Part shown: one piece after another, positions 18,552 through 27,147 of the stretch
How positions within the stretch are numbered: the first letter of the stretch is position 1
Layout: each line of letters begins with the position of its first letter
Assembly: GCA_025153755.1 (NCBI GenBank)
Contig: JAOALD010000003.1
Location: 186,001 to 250,000, forward strand
Length of the DNA: 64,000 nucleotides
Reading direction: 5' to 3'
From: SAR92 clade bacterium H921
GTDB taxonomy: Bacteria > Pseudomonadota > Gammaproteobacteria > Pseudomonadales > Porticoccaceae
Made by a program: the position numbers and the translations under genes
The notes under the pieces: model-generated
The model's database searches: none
Told to the model about the DNA's origin: nothing
What the model saw: the letters and a program-made list of their open reading frames with translations, nothing else

Positions 18552-19286
18552 CTAGTGCTCTATATTGACTGCGTGTAAACCACATTCTTTCTTCGTGGCC
18601 TCTTCCCACCACCATCGACCTTCACGTTCGTGCTGACCAGGCCCCGTAGGTCTGGTGCATGGCTCACATCCGATGCTAATGTAGCCTTCATCATGAAGCG
18701 CATTGTAGGGCACATTGTTTTCCCGAATATAGTCCCAAACTTGTTTAGAAGACCAGTTAGCTAATGGGTTGAATTTGGTTAGCTTATCATCAGGTCTGGC
18801 AAAAGCCTTATCGTCTTGAACCACAGGCACCTCAGCGCGAGTGCCAGGACTCTGGTCTCGGCGTTGGCCTGTGATCCACGCATCAACTGTTAACAACTGT
18901 TTGCGCAGGGGGGCTATCTTGCGTATGCCACAGCATTCCTTATGATCGTCTTCATAAAAACTGAACAGGCCCTTTTCCTTAACCAGTTGCTCTACACGCG
19001 TGGCCTCTGGGTAAACTACATCAATATTTATATCATAATGTTTGCGAACTTCTTCTATAAAGCGATAGGTTTCGGCATGCAGACGGCCAGTATCTAGGGA
19101 AAAAACCTTTATATCAGGGCGAATTTTGCGCGCCATATCGATCAGAACTACATCTTCGGCACCACTAAACGAAATAGCAATATTGTCATGATTTTCCAGC
19201 GCATAACGAAGAATGTCTTGAGGTGACTGGGAAGACATTTCTTTGTCAATATCGGTTAAATTAATAGAATTTACGCTGTTATTCAT
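18552..19286 (-). CDS. cysH: adenylyl-sulfate (APS/PAPS) reductase, iron-sulfur type
   Basis: A 244-residue CysH with the PP-loop [12 protein letters not shown] near 39-50. It carries the cysteine pairs Cys118-Cys119 (KECCGIRK) and Cys207/Cys210 (IGCEPC) that bind a [4Fe-4S] cluster. The catalytic Cys235 is in the C-terminal KECGLH. Enterobacterial PAPS reductases lack the cluster; its presence points to an enzyme that reduces adenylyl sulfate directly, as in Pseudomonas. It is convergent with cysB, 32 bases apart. The ATG start is 19286. Confidence 0.95.
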   Translation of the reverse strand: MNNSVNSINLTDIDKEMSSQSPQDILRYALENHDNIAISFSGAEDVVLIDMARKIRPDIKVFSLDTGRLHAETYRFIEEVRKHYDINIDVVYPEATRVEQLVKEKGLFSFYEDDHKECCGIRKIAPLRKQLLTVDAWITGQRRDQSPGTRAEVPVVQDDKAFARPDDKLTKFNPLANWSSKQVWDYIRENNVPYNALHDEGYISIGCEPCTRPTGPGQHEREGRWWWEEATKKECGLHAVNIEH

Positions 19287-19463
19287 TGTACTGCTCGCTT
19301 TGGTGGATGGATCCGTGGTGGGCCGGCATCATAACAAAGGGCGCTAATTCATTGTACTAACAAGGTGCTATACCTTATAACTTTTAGCTTTACCCTTATG
19401 TTCAATTGCGCATTGGGGTGATTTTGAGTAGAGTGCCCTGCAAATATTTTATGAGGAATAAAT

Positions 19464-20081
19464 GTGGAAATTGCGTGCCTAGACTTGGAGGGTGTATTGA
19501 TTCCAGAGATTTGGATCGCCTTTGCTGAAAAGACCGGTATAGAAGAGCTAAAACGAACAACGCGAGATGAACCAGACTATGATATTTTAATGAATTATCG
19601 TCTCGATTTATTACGTCAACACGGACTTGGGCTAAACGAAATACAGGAGGTTATTGCTACGCTACAGCCTCTCGACGGGGCACTCGACTTTGTCAACTGG
19701 CTACGTGAGCGTTTTCAGGTGGTGATCTTATCCGACACCTTCTATGAGTTTGCCAGCCCTTTTATGAGACAATTAGGCTATCCCACGCTACTGTGCCATA
19801 AACTTGAATCTGACAAAAATGGTATGTTGGTGAATTACCATCTCAGGCAGGTAAACCCTAAAAGACAGGCGATTGTTGGGTTTAAAAGTATGTATTATAG
19901 AACTATCGCGGCGGGTGATTCGTACAATGATACAACAATGCTAGCTGAGGCTGATGCAGGAATACTGTTTCATGCTCCCGATAATGTTATTGCAGAATTT
20001 CCGCAGTTTCCGGCGGTTCACACGTTTGACGAGCTTAAGAGAGAATTTCTTCAAGCCAGCAATAGGACTCTTGAGCTATAG
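19464..20081 (+). CDS. thrH: phosphoserine phosphatase / homoserine phosphotransferase ThrH
   Basis: A 205-residue HAD-superfamily enzyme beginning MEIACLDLEGVLIPE, where DLEGV replaces the usual DxDxT, a ThrH trait. Further motifs are ILSDTFYEF near 89-97 and the metal-binding AAGDSYNDTTML near 150-161. In Pseudomonas, ThrH dephosphorylates phosphoserine and can pass the phosphate to homoserine. The GTG start has GAGGA upstream. A weak promoter (TTGCGC-17-TAGAGT at 19406-19434) may precede it. Confidence 0.92.
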   Translation: MEIACLDLEGVLIPEIWIAFAEKTGIEELKRTTRDEPDYDILMNYRLDLLRQHGLGLNEIQEVIATLQPLDGALDFVNWLRERFQVVILSDTFYEFASPFMRQLGYPTLLCHKLESDKNGMLVNYHLRQVNPKRQAIVGFKSMYYRTIAAGDSYNDTTMLAEADAGILFHAPDNVIAEFPQFPAVHTFDELKREFLQASNRTLEL

Positions 20082-20111
20082 TATGAGCGTGCAAGTAAAT
20101 TTGGATTTCTT

Positions 20112-20807
20112 ATGAGCAACAAAACATCTAGCGCAGATCGAATTCGTGCAAAAAAGAAGCTTTTTCTAGACCGCGAGAAGAAGATTATTGATGCTGCACT
20201 GGAGTTATTTCTCGAGCAGAGTATTGATGCTGTCACCGTCTCTAAAATTGCCACCAAAGCTGGTATTGGCAAGGGTACCGTCTACAAGCACTTTCTTACA
20301 AAGAATGAAATCCTAATAAGAATTATGCTTGACTATGAAGGACATATTGCGGCTTGTTTGGCTGCAGGTATAAGAAAAACGGAAGAGGGCGTTGCCGGCG
20401 CTGCAGCGCAATCTTATTTTAAGGCCCGTCTGGCTCGGCCTGATCTTGATAGATTAGTTCAGCAGTTAGAAGTTCGTCTGGCTTACGCTGAAGACGTTGC
20501 CGAGCAGCTTGAAGAGTTGCATAGGATTCGTCGTTCAAATGAAGAATCTCTCAGTCATATGCTGACCAAACAAATTGGTGCAGGCGTGCTAGAAGACGTG
20601 CCCCCGCATTTCCACTACTTGGCTTGTTGGGCCCTCGCGCAGGGTGCTGTAGACCTCTGGTATAGCAAGAGTTGGAATTACAATCATGGTGATATCAGCG
20701 ATCTAATGGAATTTATTACCAATATTGGTGTGACCATGGGCAATATTGGCCAGTATCACCCGGTGGCCAAGGGCACTTCCAAGAATAAAAACTCAAAAAC
20801 TAGCTAA
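20112..20807 (+). CDS. TetR-family transcriptional regulator
   Basis: A 231-residue TetR regulator. The DNA-binding domain is at about residues 20-66, with the helix-turn-helix VSKIATKAGIGKGTVYKHF. The C-terminal ligand domain is unlike any specific subfamily I can name. It lies 30 bases after thrH, and its TAA stop overlaps the ATG of the DUF1285 gene by one base, so the two are translated together. Its targets may include this small operon. The ligand is unknown. Confidence 0.88.
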   Translation: MSNKTSSADRIRAKKKLFLDREKKIIDAALELFLEQSIDAVTVSKIATKAGIGKGTVYKHFLTKNEILIRIMLDYEGHIAACLAAGIRKTEEGVAGAAAQSYFKARLARPDLDRLVQQLEVRLAYAEDVAEQLEELHRIRRSNEESLSHMLTKQIGAGVLEDVPPHFHYLACWALAQGAVDLWYSKSWNYNHGDISDLMEFITNIGVTMGNIGQYHPVAKGTSKNKNSKTS

Positions 20808-21373
20808 TGACTCCATCCCAGTCCCTAGACCATCTGTTCGCCGATTTATTAGCACAGCAACGAAGTGGCACAACCAAATTACCTCCGGTGCATCTGTGGG
20901 ATCCTCCGACTAGCGGTATTATGGACCTCGTTGTTGATCGCGAAGGTCGTTGGATTCACGAAGGTGGTGAAATTAAGCGCGAGCGTCTGGTAAAACTATT
21001 TTCTACTATTCTTAAACGGGAAGGGGAGCATTACTTTCTTGTCACGCCTGTTGAGAAATGGCAGATCAGGGTTGATTTCGCACCTTTTTATATCATGGCG
21101 GCAAGTCGAGAAAATCGTGATTCGCAGCAGGCTATTAGTCTTACTACCTCAACAGGCGAGACTGTTGTGATCAGTGCAGAAAACCCGCTTTGGGTAGATG
21201 ACTCCGAGGGCACAAGCGATCCGATTCCACTAGTAACTGTCCGCGGTAACTTGCCTGGACTAGTGAGCCGCACAGTTTTCTACCAACTTGTTGAATGGGG
21301 GCATCCCGGTAAAGACGGAGGTCTATACGTTGAGAGTATGGGGAGCCAGTTTTTGTTGGGCATGATGGATTAA
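20807..21373 (+). CDS. DUF1285 family protein
   Basis: A 188-residue protein of the DUF1285 family, common in proteobacteria and with known structures but no firm function. Visible are PPVHLWDPP near 26-34, the acidic MDLVVDREGRWIHEGGEI near 40-57 and YFLVTPVEKWQI near 82-93. It is soluble, with no signal peptide or membrane helix. It is coupled by a one-base overlap to the TetR gene, a link that may hint at a shared role. Confidence 0.85.
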   Translation: MTPSQSLDHLFADLLAQQRSGTTKLPPVHLWDPPTSGIMDLVVDREGRWIHEGGEIKRERLVKLFSTILKREGEHYFLVTPVEKWQIRVDFAPFYIMAASRENRDSQQAISLTTSTGETVVISAENPLWVDDSEGTSDPIPLVTVRGNLPGLVSRTVFYQLVEWGHPGKDGGLYVESMGSQFLLGMMD

Positions 21374-21459
21374 CGTCTTAAGTAGGTACGTTTTCACACT
21401 TAGATCGGCAGTGAACTCCCAGCCTCGACCCTAAGTCTAGACTGGGAAACTCTGCATGC

Positions 21460-23106
21460 TCACATAGCAGGGTAATTTGGCCCGCCGGCACCCTCAGGTA
21501 CCACCCAATTAATATTCTGACTAGGCTCTTTAATATCACAGGTTTTGCAGTGAACACAGTTTTGCGCATTAATTTGGAAGCGTTTACTGCCATCATCATT
21601 GGACATCACTTCATAGACGCCAGCAGGGCAATAACGTTGTGCTGGCTCATCATAAAGCTCAAGGTTCTTATTTATCGGCATATCCGGGTCAGCCAGAACT
21701 AGGTGACAGGGCTGATCTTCTTCATGGTTAGTGTTCGACATAAACACCGAAGAGGCCTTATCAAAACTCAATTTGCCATCGTACTTAGGGTAGTCAATTT
21801 TCTTACATTGACTGGCGGGGAGTAATGTTTCGTGATCCGCTATCTTGTCGCTCAAAGTCCAGGGCAACATGCCGTTAAATATGTTTAGATCAATAAAAGC
21901 ATAAGCAGAACCAATAATGTTGCCGAACCTATGCTGTGCTGGGCCAAAATTACGCTGCATATGTAGTTCTTTGTAGGCCCAGGATGCCTTGTAAGCCGCT
22001 GCATAATTATCGAGGTCATCATTGCTTTTCTCTGCCAATAACGCCTCCGCCACTGTTTCTGCTGCAACCATGCCCGACTTCATGGCGGTATGGCTGCCTT
22101 TAATCTTGGCAAAATTTAGTGTGCCTGCATCATCACCGACCAGTATACCGCCAGGGAAAGACATCTTAGGTTGTGACTGTAAGCCGCCCTTAAGTAAGGC
22201 ACGGGCGCCGTAGGTCAGACGTTCGCCTCCCTCTAGGTGTTTGGCAATTTCTGGGTGGTGCTTATAGCGCTGAAACTCATCATAAGGACTTACATGAGGG
22301 TTGGTATATGAGAGATTGGTAATCAGGCCAACAGCGACAGTATTATCTTCAAGGTGGTAGAGAAACCCGCCACCCAGAGACTTGCTTTCATCCAGAGGCC
22401 AACCAGCACTGTGGACAACTAAACCCGGCTGATGCTGCTCTGCAGGCACCTTCCACAACTCTTTGATACCAATACCGTAATGCTGGGGTTCCTTACCGGC
22501 ATCAAGCGCATACTTGGCAATAATCTCTTTTCCTAGGTGGCCGCGGCAACCTTCAGAGAACAACGTGTACTTAGCACGAAGTTCCATGCCTTGCATATAG
22601 GAACCTTTCTGTTCGCCATTATGGCCAATACCCATATCGCCAGTGGCGATGCCCAGTACTTCGTTGTTCTCGCCGTACAGAACCTCAGCAGCGGCAAATC
22701 CAGGGAAAATTTCAACGCCGAGATTCTCAGCTTGGTCTGCCAACCATCGGCAAAGTTTTCCGAGACTGATGATATAGTTTCCATGGTTATGCATGGTTTT
22801 GGGTGCAAATATATTAGGCACCTTGATGCGTTTTTTGGCGCCGGTAAAAACAAATATATTATCCCCTGTAACTGGCGTCAGTAGGGGAGCTCCCATCTCT
22901 TTCCAATCAGGAAATAGTTCGTTTAACGGAGTGGGTTCAAACACAGCACCAGAGAGGATATGAGCTCCGACTTCCGATCCTTTTTCTACGACACACACAG
23001 AGATATCAGCATTTAACTGTTTGAGACGACATGCAGCTGCTAGGCCGGAGGGGCCTGCACCAACTATGACGACATCGTAATCCATAAATTCGCGTTCCAA
23101 ACTCAT
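21460..23106 (-). CDS. electron transfer flavoprotein-ubiquinone oxidoreductase
   Basis: ETF-QO passes electrons from reduced ETF to ubiquinone at the membrane, linking fatty-acid and amino-acid oxidation to respiration. The FAD loop is VVIVGAGPSGLAAACRL near the N-terminus. The [4Fe-4S] ligands are in the C-terminal third: CPAGVYEV and NCVHCKTCDIKEPSQN. Length is about 548 residues. Starts at 23106 (ATG), 23100 (TTG) and 23127 are all open. The TTG gives MEREFMDYD, the common family start, and has GGAG at proper spacing, so it may be the true one. Confidence 0.95.
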   Translation of the reverse strand: MSLEREFMDYDVVIVGAGPSGLAAACRLKQLNADISVCVVEKGSEVGAHILSGAVFEPTPLNELFPDWKEMGAPLLTPVTGDNIFVFTGAKKRIKVPNIFAPKTMHNHGNYIISLGKLCRWLADQAENLGVEIFPGFAAAEVLYGENNEVLGIATGDMGIGHNGEQKGSYMQGMELRAKYTLFSEGCRGHLGKEIIAKYALDAGKEPQHYGIGIKELWKVPAEQHQPGLVVHSAGWPLDESKSLGGGFLYHLEDNTVAVGLITNLSYTNPHVSPYDEFQRYKHHPEIAKHLEGGERLTYGARALLKGGLQSQPKMSFPGGILVGDDAGTLNFAKIKGSHTAMKSGMVAAETVAEALLAEKSNDDLDNYAAAYKASWAYKELHMQRNFGPAQHRFGNIIGSAYAFIDLNIFNGMLPWTLSDKIADHETLLPASQCKKIDYPKYDGKLSFDKASSVFMSNTNHEEDQPCHLVLADPDMPINKNLELYDEPAQRYCPAGVYEVMSNDDGSKRFQINAQNCVHCKTCDIKEPSQNINWVVPEGAGGPNYPAM

Positions 23107-23248
23107 TCTCCAGAAAGGTTCTAGCAAGTTAAAAAAGTATTTTACTAACTATATATCGTCATAGCTATAGTCAATATAAATAACCATAATTTATCTTACT
23201 TTGCGGTGTTCAAGCGAACTCATGGGTCATATTTTAGGGTTCAGGCGC

Positions 23249-23277
23249 TTGATTTATTTGGCTTAAATAGGCAATAT
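23249..23277 (+). promoter_or_regulatory. candidate promoter of etfBA
   Basis: TTGATT (23249-23254), 17 bases, CAATAT (23272-23277), then GACGGCC, in the divergent gap to ETF-QO and 83 bases before the etfB ATG. It is a modest match, but its -10/discriminator layout resembles the mdh promoter. Confidence 0.45.
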
Positions 23278-23359
23278 GACGGCCTCTAAATTTAGGCCTA
23301 TTGCTTGTCAGACCGAGGCCTTAGATCAAAATTTCATTTACTTAGCTAAAAGGAAAACC

Positions 23360-24112
23360 ATGAAAGTATTGGTAGCCGTGAAGCGCGTTGTAGACTACAA
23401 CGTAAAGGTTAGACCCAAGTCAGATATGACAGACGTTGATTTGGCTAACGTGAAAATGTCCATTAATCCATTCTGTGAAATTGCGGTAGAAGAAGCAGTG
23501 CGCTTGAAAGAGAAAGGTGTAGCCACTGAAATCATCGCCGTTTCTATAGGGCCACAGCAATCTCAGGAGCAGTTGCGAACTGCACTGGCGCTGGGTGCTG
23601 ATCGTGGAATTCTGATCAGTACGGACGAAGCCCTTGAGCCTCTGGCAATTGCCAAGTGTCTCAAAGCGGTGTGTGAGTCTGAGTCACCAGATATTATTCT
23701 GATGGGAAAGCAGGCTATTGATGGGGATAATAATCAAACCGGCCAAATGCTCGGTGCCCTGACCGGTTATGGCCAGGCAACATTTGCCTCTGAGCTTGCG
23801 ATAGATGGTGGTAACGCCACAGTGATTCGGGAAGTTGATGGTGGCCTTCAAACACTGGCCCTGCCTCTGCCTGCCATTGTCACTGCGGATTTGCGCCTCA
23901 ACGAGCCTCGTTATGCATCGTTACCCAACATTATGAAAGCTAAGAAAAAGCAGCTCGATACCACTACACCGGCCGACTTAGGTGTAGATATGGCAAATCG
24001 AGTAACGCTACTGGGTGTTGAACTTCCCGCAGAGCGCGCTGCTGGCATCAAGGTTGAGGATATTTCTCAGCTTGTAGACAAATTAAAGAACGAAGCGAAG
24101 GTGATCTCATGA
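23360..24112 (+). CDS. etfB: electron transfer flavoprotein beta subunit
   Basis: A 250-residue EtfB beginning [16 protein letters not shown], with the AMP-binding region and the conserved [14 protein letters not shown] segment ([14 protein letters not shown]) near 117-130. A signature helix near 160-195 ([22 protein letters not shown]) marks the family. AAAAGGAAAA precedes ATG 23360; a longer open frame from 23276 overlaps the -10 box of the likely promoter and is rejected. It overlaps etfA by 4 bases. Confidence 0.96.
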   Translation: MKVLVAVKRVVDYNVKVRPKSDMTDVDLANVKMSINPFCEIAVEEAVRLKEKGVATEIIAVSIGPQQSQEQLRTALALGADRGILISTDEALEPLAIAKCLKAVCESESPDIILMGKQAIDGDNNQTGQMLGALTGYGQATFASELAIDGGNATVIREVDGGLQTLALPLPAIVTADLRLNEPRYASLPNIMKAKKKQLDTTTPADLGVDMANRVTLLGVELPAERAAGIKVEDISQLVDKLKNEAKVIS

Positions 24113-25038
24113 GTACATTAGTTATCGCTGAACACGACAACAGTAGCATGAACGTTGCTACCCTCAATTCTGTCGCTGCAGCACAGGCTATTGGTGGTGA
24201 TATAGATATTCTGGTAGTTGGTGCAGAATGCCAATCGGCTGCTCAACAGGCTGCCCAGGTTCCCGGTATTGGCAAAGTGATAGTTGCTGACAACGCGGCT
24301 TACGCACACTCCCTAGCGGAGAATGTTGCGCCAATGATTGCTGAAGTAGCGACTGGTTATAGCCATGTAATGGCAACCGCCACTACCACGGCTAAGAATA
24401 TCATTCCTCGTGTTGCGGCACTTCTTGATGTTCAGGCGATCTCTGACATCAGCGGGGTTGTTAGCGAAGATACGTTTAAGCGTCCAATCTACGCCGGTAA
24501 TCTTATCGCCACCGTGCAGAGTAGCGATGCCATCAAAGTATTGACCGTTCGGGGCACTGCTTTCGATGGAGCGCCAGGAGAGGGTGGTTCTGCGTCAATT
24601 GAAGCGGTCGCTTCAGCGCATGATTCGGCTAAATCAAACTTTATAGATGAAGAGGTGGCCGTTTCAGATCGTCCTGAACTGACCGCTGCGGATATCGTTA
24701 TATCTGGTGGTCGTGGTATGGGCAATGGCGAAAATTTCGACATGCTTTACTCCCTTGCGGATAAGCTTGGGGCCGCAGTAGGTGCCTCTCGCGCTGCTGT
24801 AGACGCCGGTTTCGTGCCCAATGATATGCAGGTAGGTCAAACTGGTAAAATTGTTGCTCCAGATTTGTATGTTGCAGTAGGCATCTCCGGTGCAATCCAA
24901 CATTTGGCAGGCATGAAAGACAGTAAAGTCATTGTTGCGATTAACAAAGATGAAGAGGCGCCAATTTTCTCGGTAGCAGACTACGGTCTTGTAGCCGATT
25001 TATTTGTCGCCTTACCTGAATTAGACGCGGCAATTTAA
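24109..25038 (+). CDS. etfA: electron transfer flavoprotein alpha subunit
   Basis: A 309-residue EtfA that with EtfB binds FAD and AMP and collects electrons from acyl-CoA and other dehydrogenases. The FAD domain near residue 200 onward shows [14 protein letters not shown], then [17 protein letters not shown] and [12 protein letters not shown], all family signatures. ATG overlaps the etfB stop (ATGA). A strong terminator ends the pair. Confidence 0.96.
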   Translation: MSTLVIAEHDNSSMNVATLNSVAAAQAIGGDIDILVVGAECQSAAQQAAQVPGIGKVIVADNAAYAHSLAENVAPMIAEVATGYSHVMATATTTAKNIIPRVAALLDVQAISDISGVVSEDTFKRPIYAGNLIATVQSSDAIKVLTVRGTAFDGAPGEGGSASIEAVASAHDSAKSNFIDEEVAVSDRPELTAADIVISGGRGMGNGENFDMLYSLADKLGAAVGASRAAVDAGFVPNDMQVGQTGKIVAPDLYVAVGISGAIQHLAGMKDSKVIVAINKDEEAPIFSVADYGLVADLFVALPELDAAI

Positions 25039-25069
25039 CCCGTATCTTTGCGTCGACCAAGATGCTACG

Positions 25070-25101
25070 AAAAAAAAAGGCTCCTTAGGGAGCCTTTTTT
25101 T
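25070..25101 (+). terminator. intrinsic terminator after etfA
   Basis: A nine-A run, stem AGGCTCC/GGGAGCCT with a TTA loop, then eight T. It is symmetric enough to act for the minus-strand operon ending at 25211 too, but that lies 110 bases away. Confidence 0.92.
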
Positions 25102-25210
25102 GTCTTATTGTTTTTTATTTACTGAGTGTCTGTTTAGCCTAAATCGAAACTACAATTCCCTATTACCCAATTTAGTGTTTTTGTTATCTTCGCGTTGGTT
25201 TGTCAAGATA

Positions 25211-25591
25211 CTAACGACGCTCTTGAGGGCTTGTATTCTCATAGCGTTGACGCAGCTTTTGACGCTGACCCGGCGACATTTTGTCATATTGCTTTTTAAT
25301 CTTACGTAAACGTTTGCGCTTTTCTGGAGAAAGATCTTTGAGCCGCTGAGCCATTCGCCTTACCCGCTCTCGCGCCGAGGGATCGGCGCTCTGGGCTCTA
25401 GCTAATATCCATTTTTGCTGCTTGGGCTTCACCTTATGCCAATGTTTTTCAAGTGGTGCCAAGATATCACGAGTTTCCTTTGGCAATTCTTGAAACGGAA
25501 TTTGGCCTCTACTTTCTTCGGCAAATAGCTCAGAACACAGTAGTACGCCCGCTAAAAGAATGGTGATAAGTCGTATTGGGTTACTTTTCAT
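25211..25591 (-). CDS. secreted basic DUF3106 protein
   Basis: A 126-residue protein with a signal peptide (residues 1-24, LITILLAGVLLCSELFAEE) and a very basic helical body built from short repeats of the form LSPEKRKRLRKIKKQYDKMSPGQRQ. This marks the DUF3106 family, whose function is unknown. It is the last gene of the minus-strand operon with the sigma factor, 3 bases after the membrane protein gene. An accessory role in envelope stress sensing is inference from position. Confidence 0.85.
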   Translation of the reverse strand: MKSNPIRLITILLAGVLLCSELFAEESRGQIPFQELPKETRDILAPLEKHWHKVKPKQQKWILARAQSADPSARERVRRMAQRLKDLSPEKRKRLRKIKKQYDKMSPGQRQKLRQRYENTSPQERR

Positions 25592-25594
25592 CTG

Positions 25595-25945
25595 CTATCC
25601 TGTTGCGCCCGAATCGTTAGCAGCAAGCCAGTAATAAAAATCGAGGTCCTCATAGAGATCTATATTTTCATCATCAAACTCAAAGTAAGATTCTTCTGCT
25701 GTATAGTCGTTAATAGTTTCGTTATCTAAGCTAAGTGGAGCCTGTTCAAAAAAGAAAAATGCTGCCAGCAATACCGAGGCCATCGAGGCTCCGAGTACGG
25801 GTAAAAATCTATTTTTTTGCTTGGGAGCTACCTGAGATAGGGCGCTATTACGAGCCTGAGCCAGCCTGAAAACATCCCGTGCTTGGATTTCGGACTCCAA
25901 CAGGCGTAAATCCTGTTGCAACTTGTCGGCGGTTTGATTAGTCAT
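25595..25945 (-). CDS. single-span membrane protein, probable anti-sigma factor
   Basis: A 116-residue protein starting MTNQTADKLQQDLR. Residues 1-45 form a charged helical region inside the cell. One membrane helix follows (about 50-68, LPVLGASMASVLLAAFFFF), then a tail of about 49 residues that is strongly acidic and has no Lys, Arg or His. It overlaps the upstream sigma gene by 8 bases and has GGAGG 9 bases before the ATG. The layout fits an anti-sigma factor, though it has no zinc motif. Function is inferred from order and topology. Confidence 0.7.
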   Translation of the reverse strand: MTNQTADKLQQDLRLLESEIQARDVFRLAQARNSALSQVAPKQKNRFLPVLGASMASVLLAAFFFFEQAPLSLDNETINDYTAEESYFEFDDENIDLYEDLDFYYWLAANDSGATG

Positions 25946-26552
25946 AATTATAGTCCTCCAGTGCATCTCTTAACCGATGCATAGCCCTTGAGTAATGAGT
26001 TTTTACACTTCCCTCGGAGCATTTCATAGTGGCTGCTGTCTCAATGGTGCTCATACCCTCCCAGCAACGCAGCATAAAGGCTTCGCGTTGTCGGCGGGGT
26101 AAAGTGTTCACTGCGTCACTCATTTTTTTGATGCGCTCAGAGCGCATCATCATGGCATCAGGAGTTTCAGACTGTCTGCCCTCAGATCGCTCAACTAGAT
26201 CTGTGGCTTGATCGCTATCTCCATCAGCTACATACTTAGTCCAAAGAAAAACCCGATCACGGACTGCTTTGCGACGATAGTAGTCGGTGATTTTACTGTT
26301 TAAAATGCGGTAAAACAGCGGTTTCCATTCGAGTGCTGTTTTATGAGCATACTTTTCGACCAATTTGAACATGCTGTCCTGAACTATATCCATAGCATTG
26401 TCACTGTTGCCAGTAGCCATTCTGGCCATATGAAAAGCTCGCCGTTCGATAAATTTAAGAAACTCTTCTAATGAACTGTAGGCGAGTTCCTTCTTCGTCA
26501 CGCTCTCTGGCATTTGTCGATGCTCTATTTTATTGTTGATCATAGCTGTCAT
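25938..26552 (-). CDS. ECF-type RNA polymerase sigma factor
   Basis: A 204-residue sigma-70 family protein with only regions 2 and 4. Region 2 shows NAMDIVQDSMFKLVEKY near 51-67 and WKPLFYRILNSKITDYYRR near 76-94. Region 4 shows LPRRQREAFMLRCWEGMSTIETAATM with the helix-turn-helix to about 190. The linker between them is longer than usual. ATG 26552 is 3 bases after the stop of the His-rich protein gene, so translation may be coupled. It probably directs its own operon. Confidence 0.9.
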   Translation of the reverse strand: MTAMINNKIEHRQMPESVTKKELAYSSLEEFLKFIERRAFHMARMATGNSDNAMDIVQDSMFKLVEKYAHKTALEWKPLFYRILNSKITDYYRRKAVRDRVFLWTKYVADGDSDQATDLVERSEGRQSETPDAMMMRSERIKKMSDAVNTLPRRQREAFMLRCWEGMSTIETAATMKCSEGSVKTHYSRAMHRLRDALEDYNYD

Positions 26553-26555
26553 TGT

Positions 26556-27080
26556 TTAGATACCGCGCCGCCTATGATCATGCTCACTATATCTGCCATC
26601 AGAAATTTCATTGAGTAGATACATGACCGCAAACCAGTCTAAATAATCACTGCTATGGCTGTGGTGCCTATCACCTAAATGCAATGAATTTCTCCTATGG
26701 TGCCTATCATAATGGTTTCTGTGGCGATCGTAAAAATGACCATTTCCATGCCCATAATACTGTTTATAGAAGTCACGTCGGCTAATAAAGCGGACAGTAT
26801 CTAGATTATTTTTTACCCAGTGTCGGTCCCGTTTGTAATGTCGCCTAAGATTATAGTTGTGGCGAAGATAATCATTGTAGTTCTGCGCTAGCCGACGCTT
26901 AGCAATTCTTTGCTCAACCGCTTTATGATCAGTTTTATGGCGCCTGTGTTCGGGTTTATCGGAGTGCCGGCTCTGTTCATGATATTTAAGTGACACTCCA
27001 TCTGTGTTCGCTAGGGCACTTGTGGGAAAGATAAAAAGGCTCAATACTGCAAGTGTCAGATTCAAACATTTTTTCATCAA
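26556..27080 (-). CDS. secreted His/Arg-rich protein of unknown function
   Basis: A 174-residue protein with a clear signal peptide (residues 1-24, cleavage after SALA). The mature part has 20 histidines and many Arg, Tyr and Asn, for example GHGNGHFYDRHRNHYDRHH near 111-129 and DRHHSHSSD near 137-145. AAAGGAG lies 7 bases before the ATG. It is the first gene of the sigma operon. The composition suggests periplasmic metal or polyanion binding, perhaps like RcnB-type proteins, but I recognise no family and this is inference. Confidence 0.8.
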   Translation of the reverse strand: MMKKCLNLTLAVLSLFIFPTSALANTDGVSLKYHEQSRHSDKPEHRRHKTDHKAVEQRIAKRRLAQNYNDYLRHNYNLRRHYKRDRHWVKNNLDTVRFISRRDFYKQYYGHGNGHFYDRHRNHYDRHHRRNSLHLGDRHHSHSSDYLDWFAVMYLLNEISDGRYSEHDHRRRGI

Positions 27081-27147
27081 AGTCTCCTTTGTGTCGTTTG
27101 ATACCTAAAACGCCAGTAACTCAGATTAGTTGACCTGAGGGATTCTT

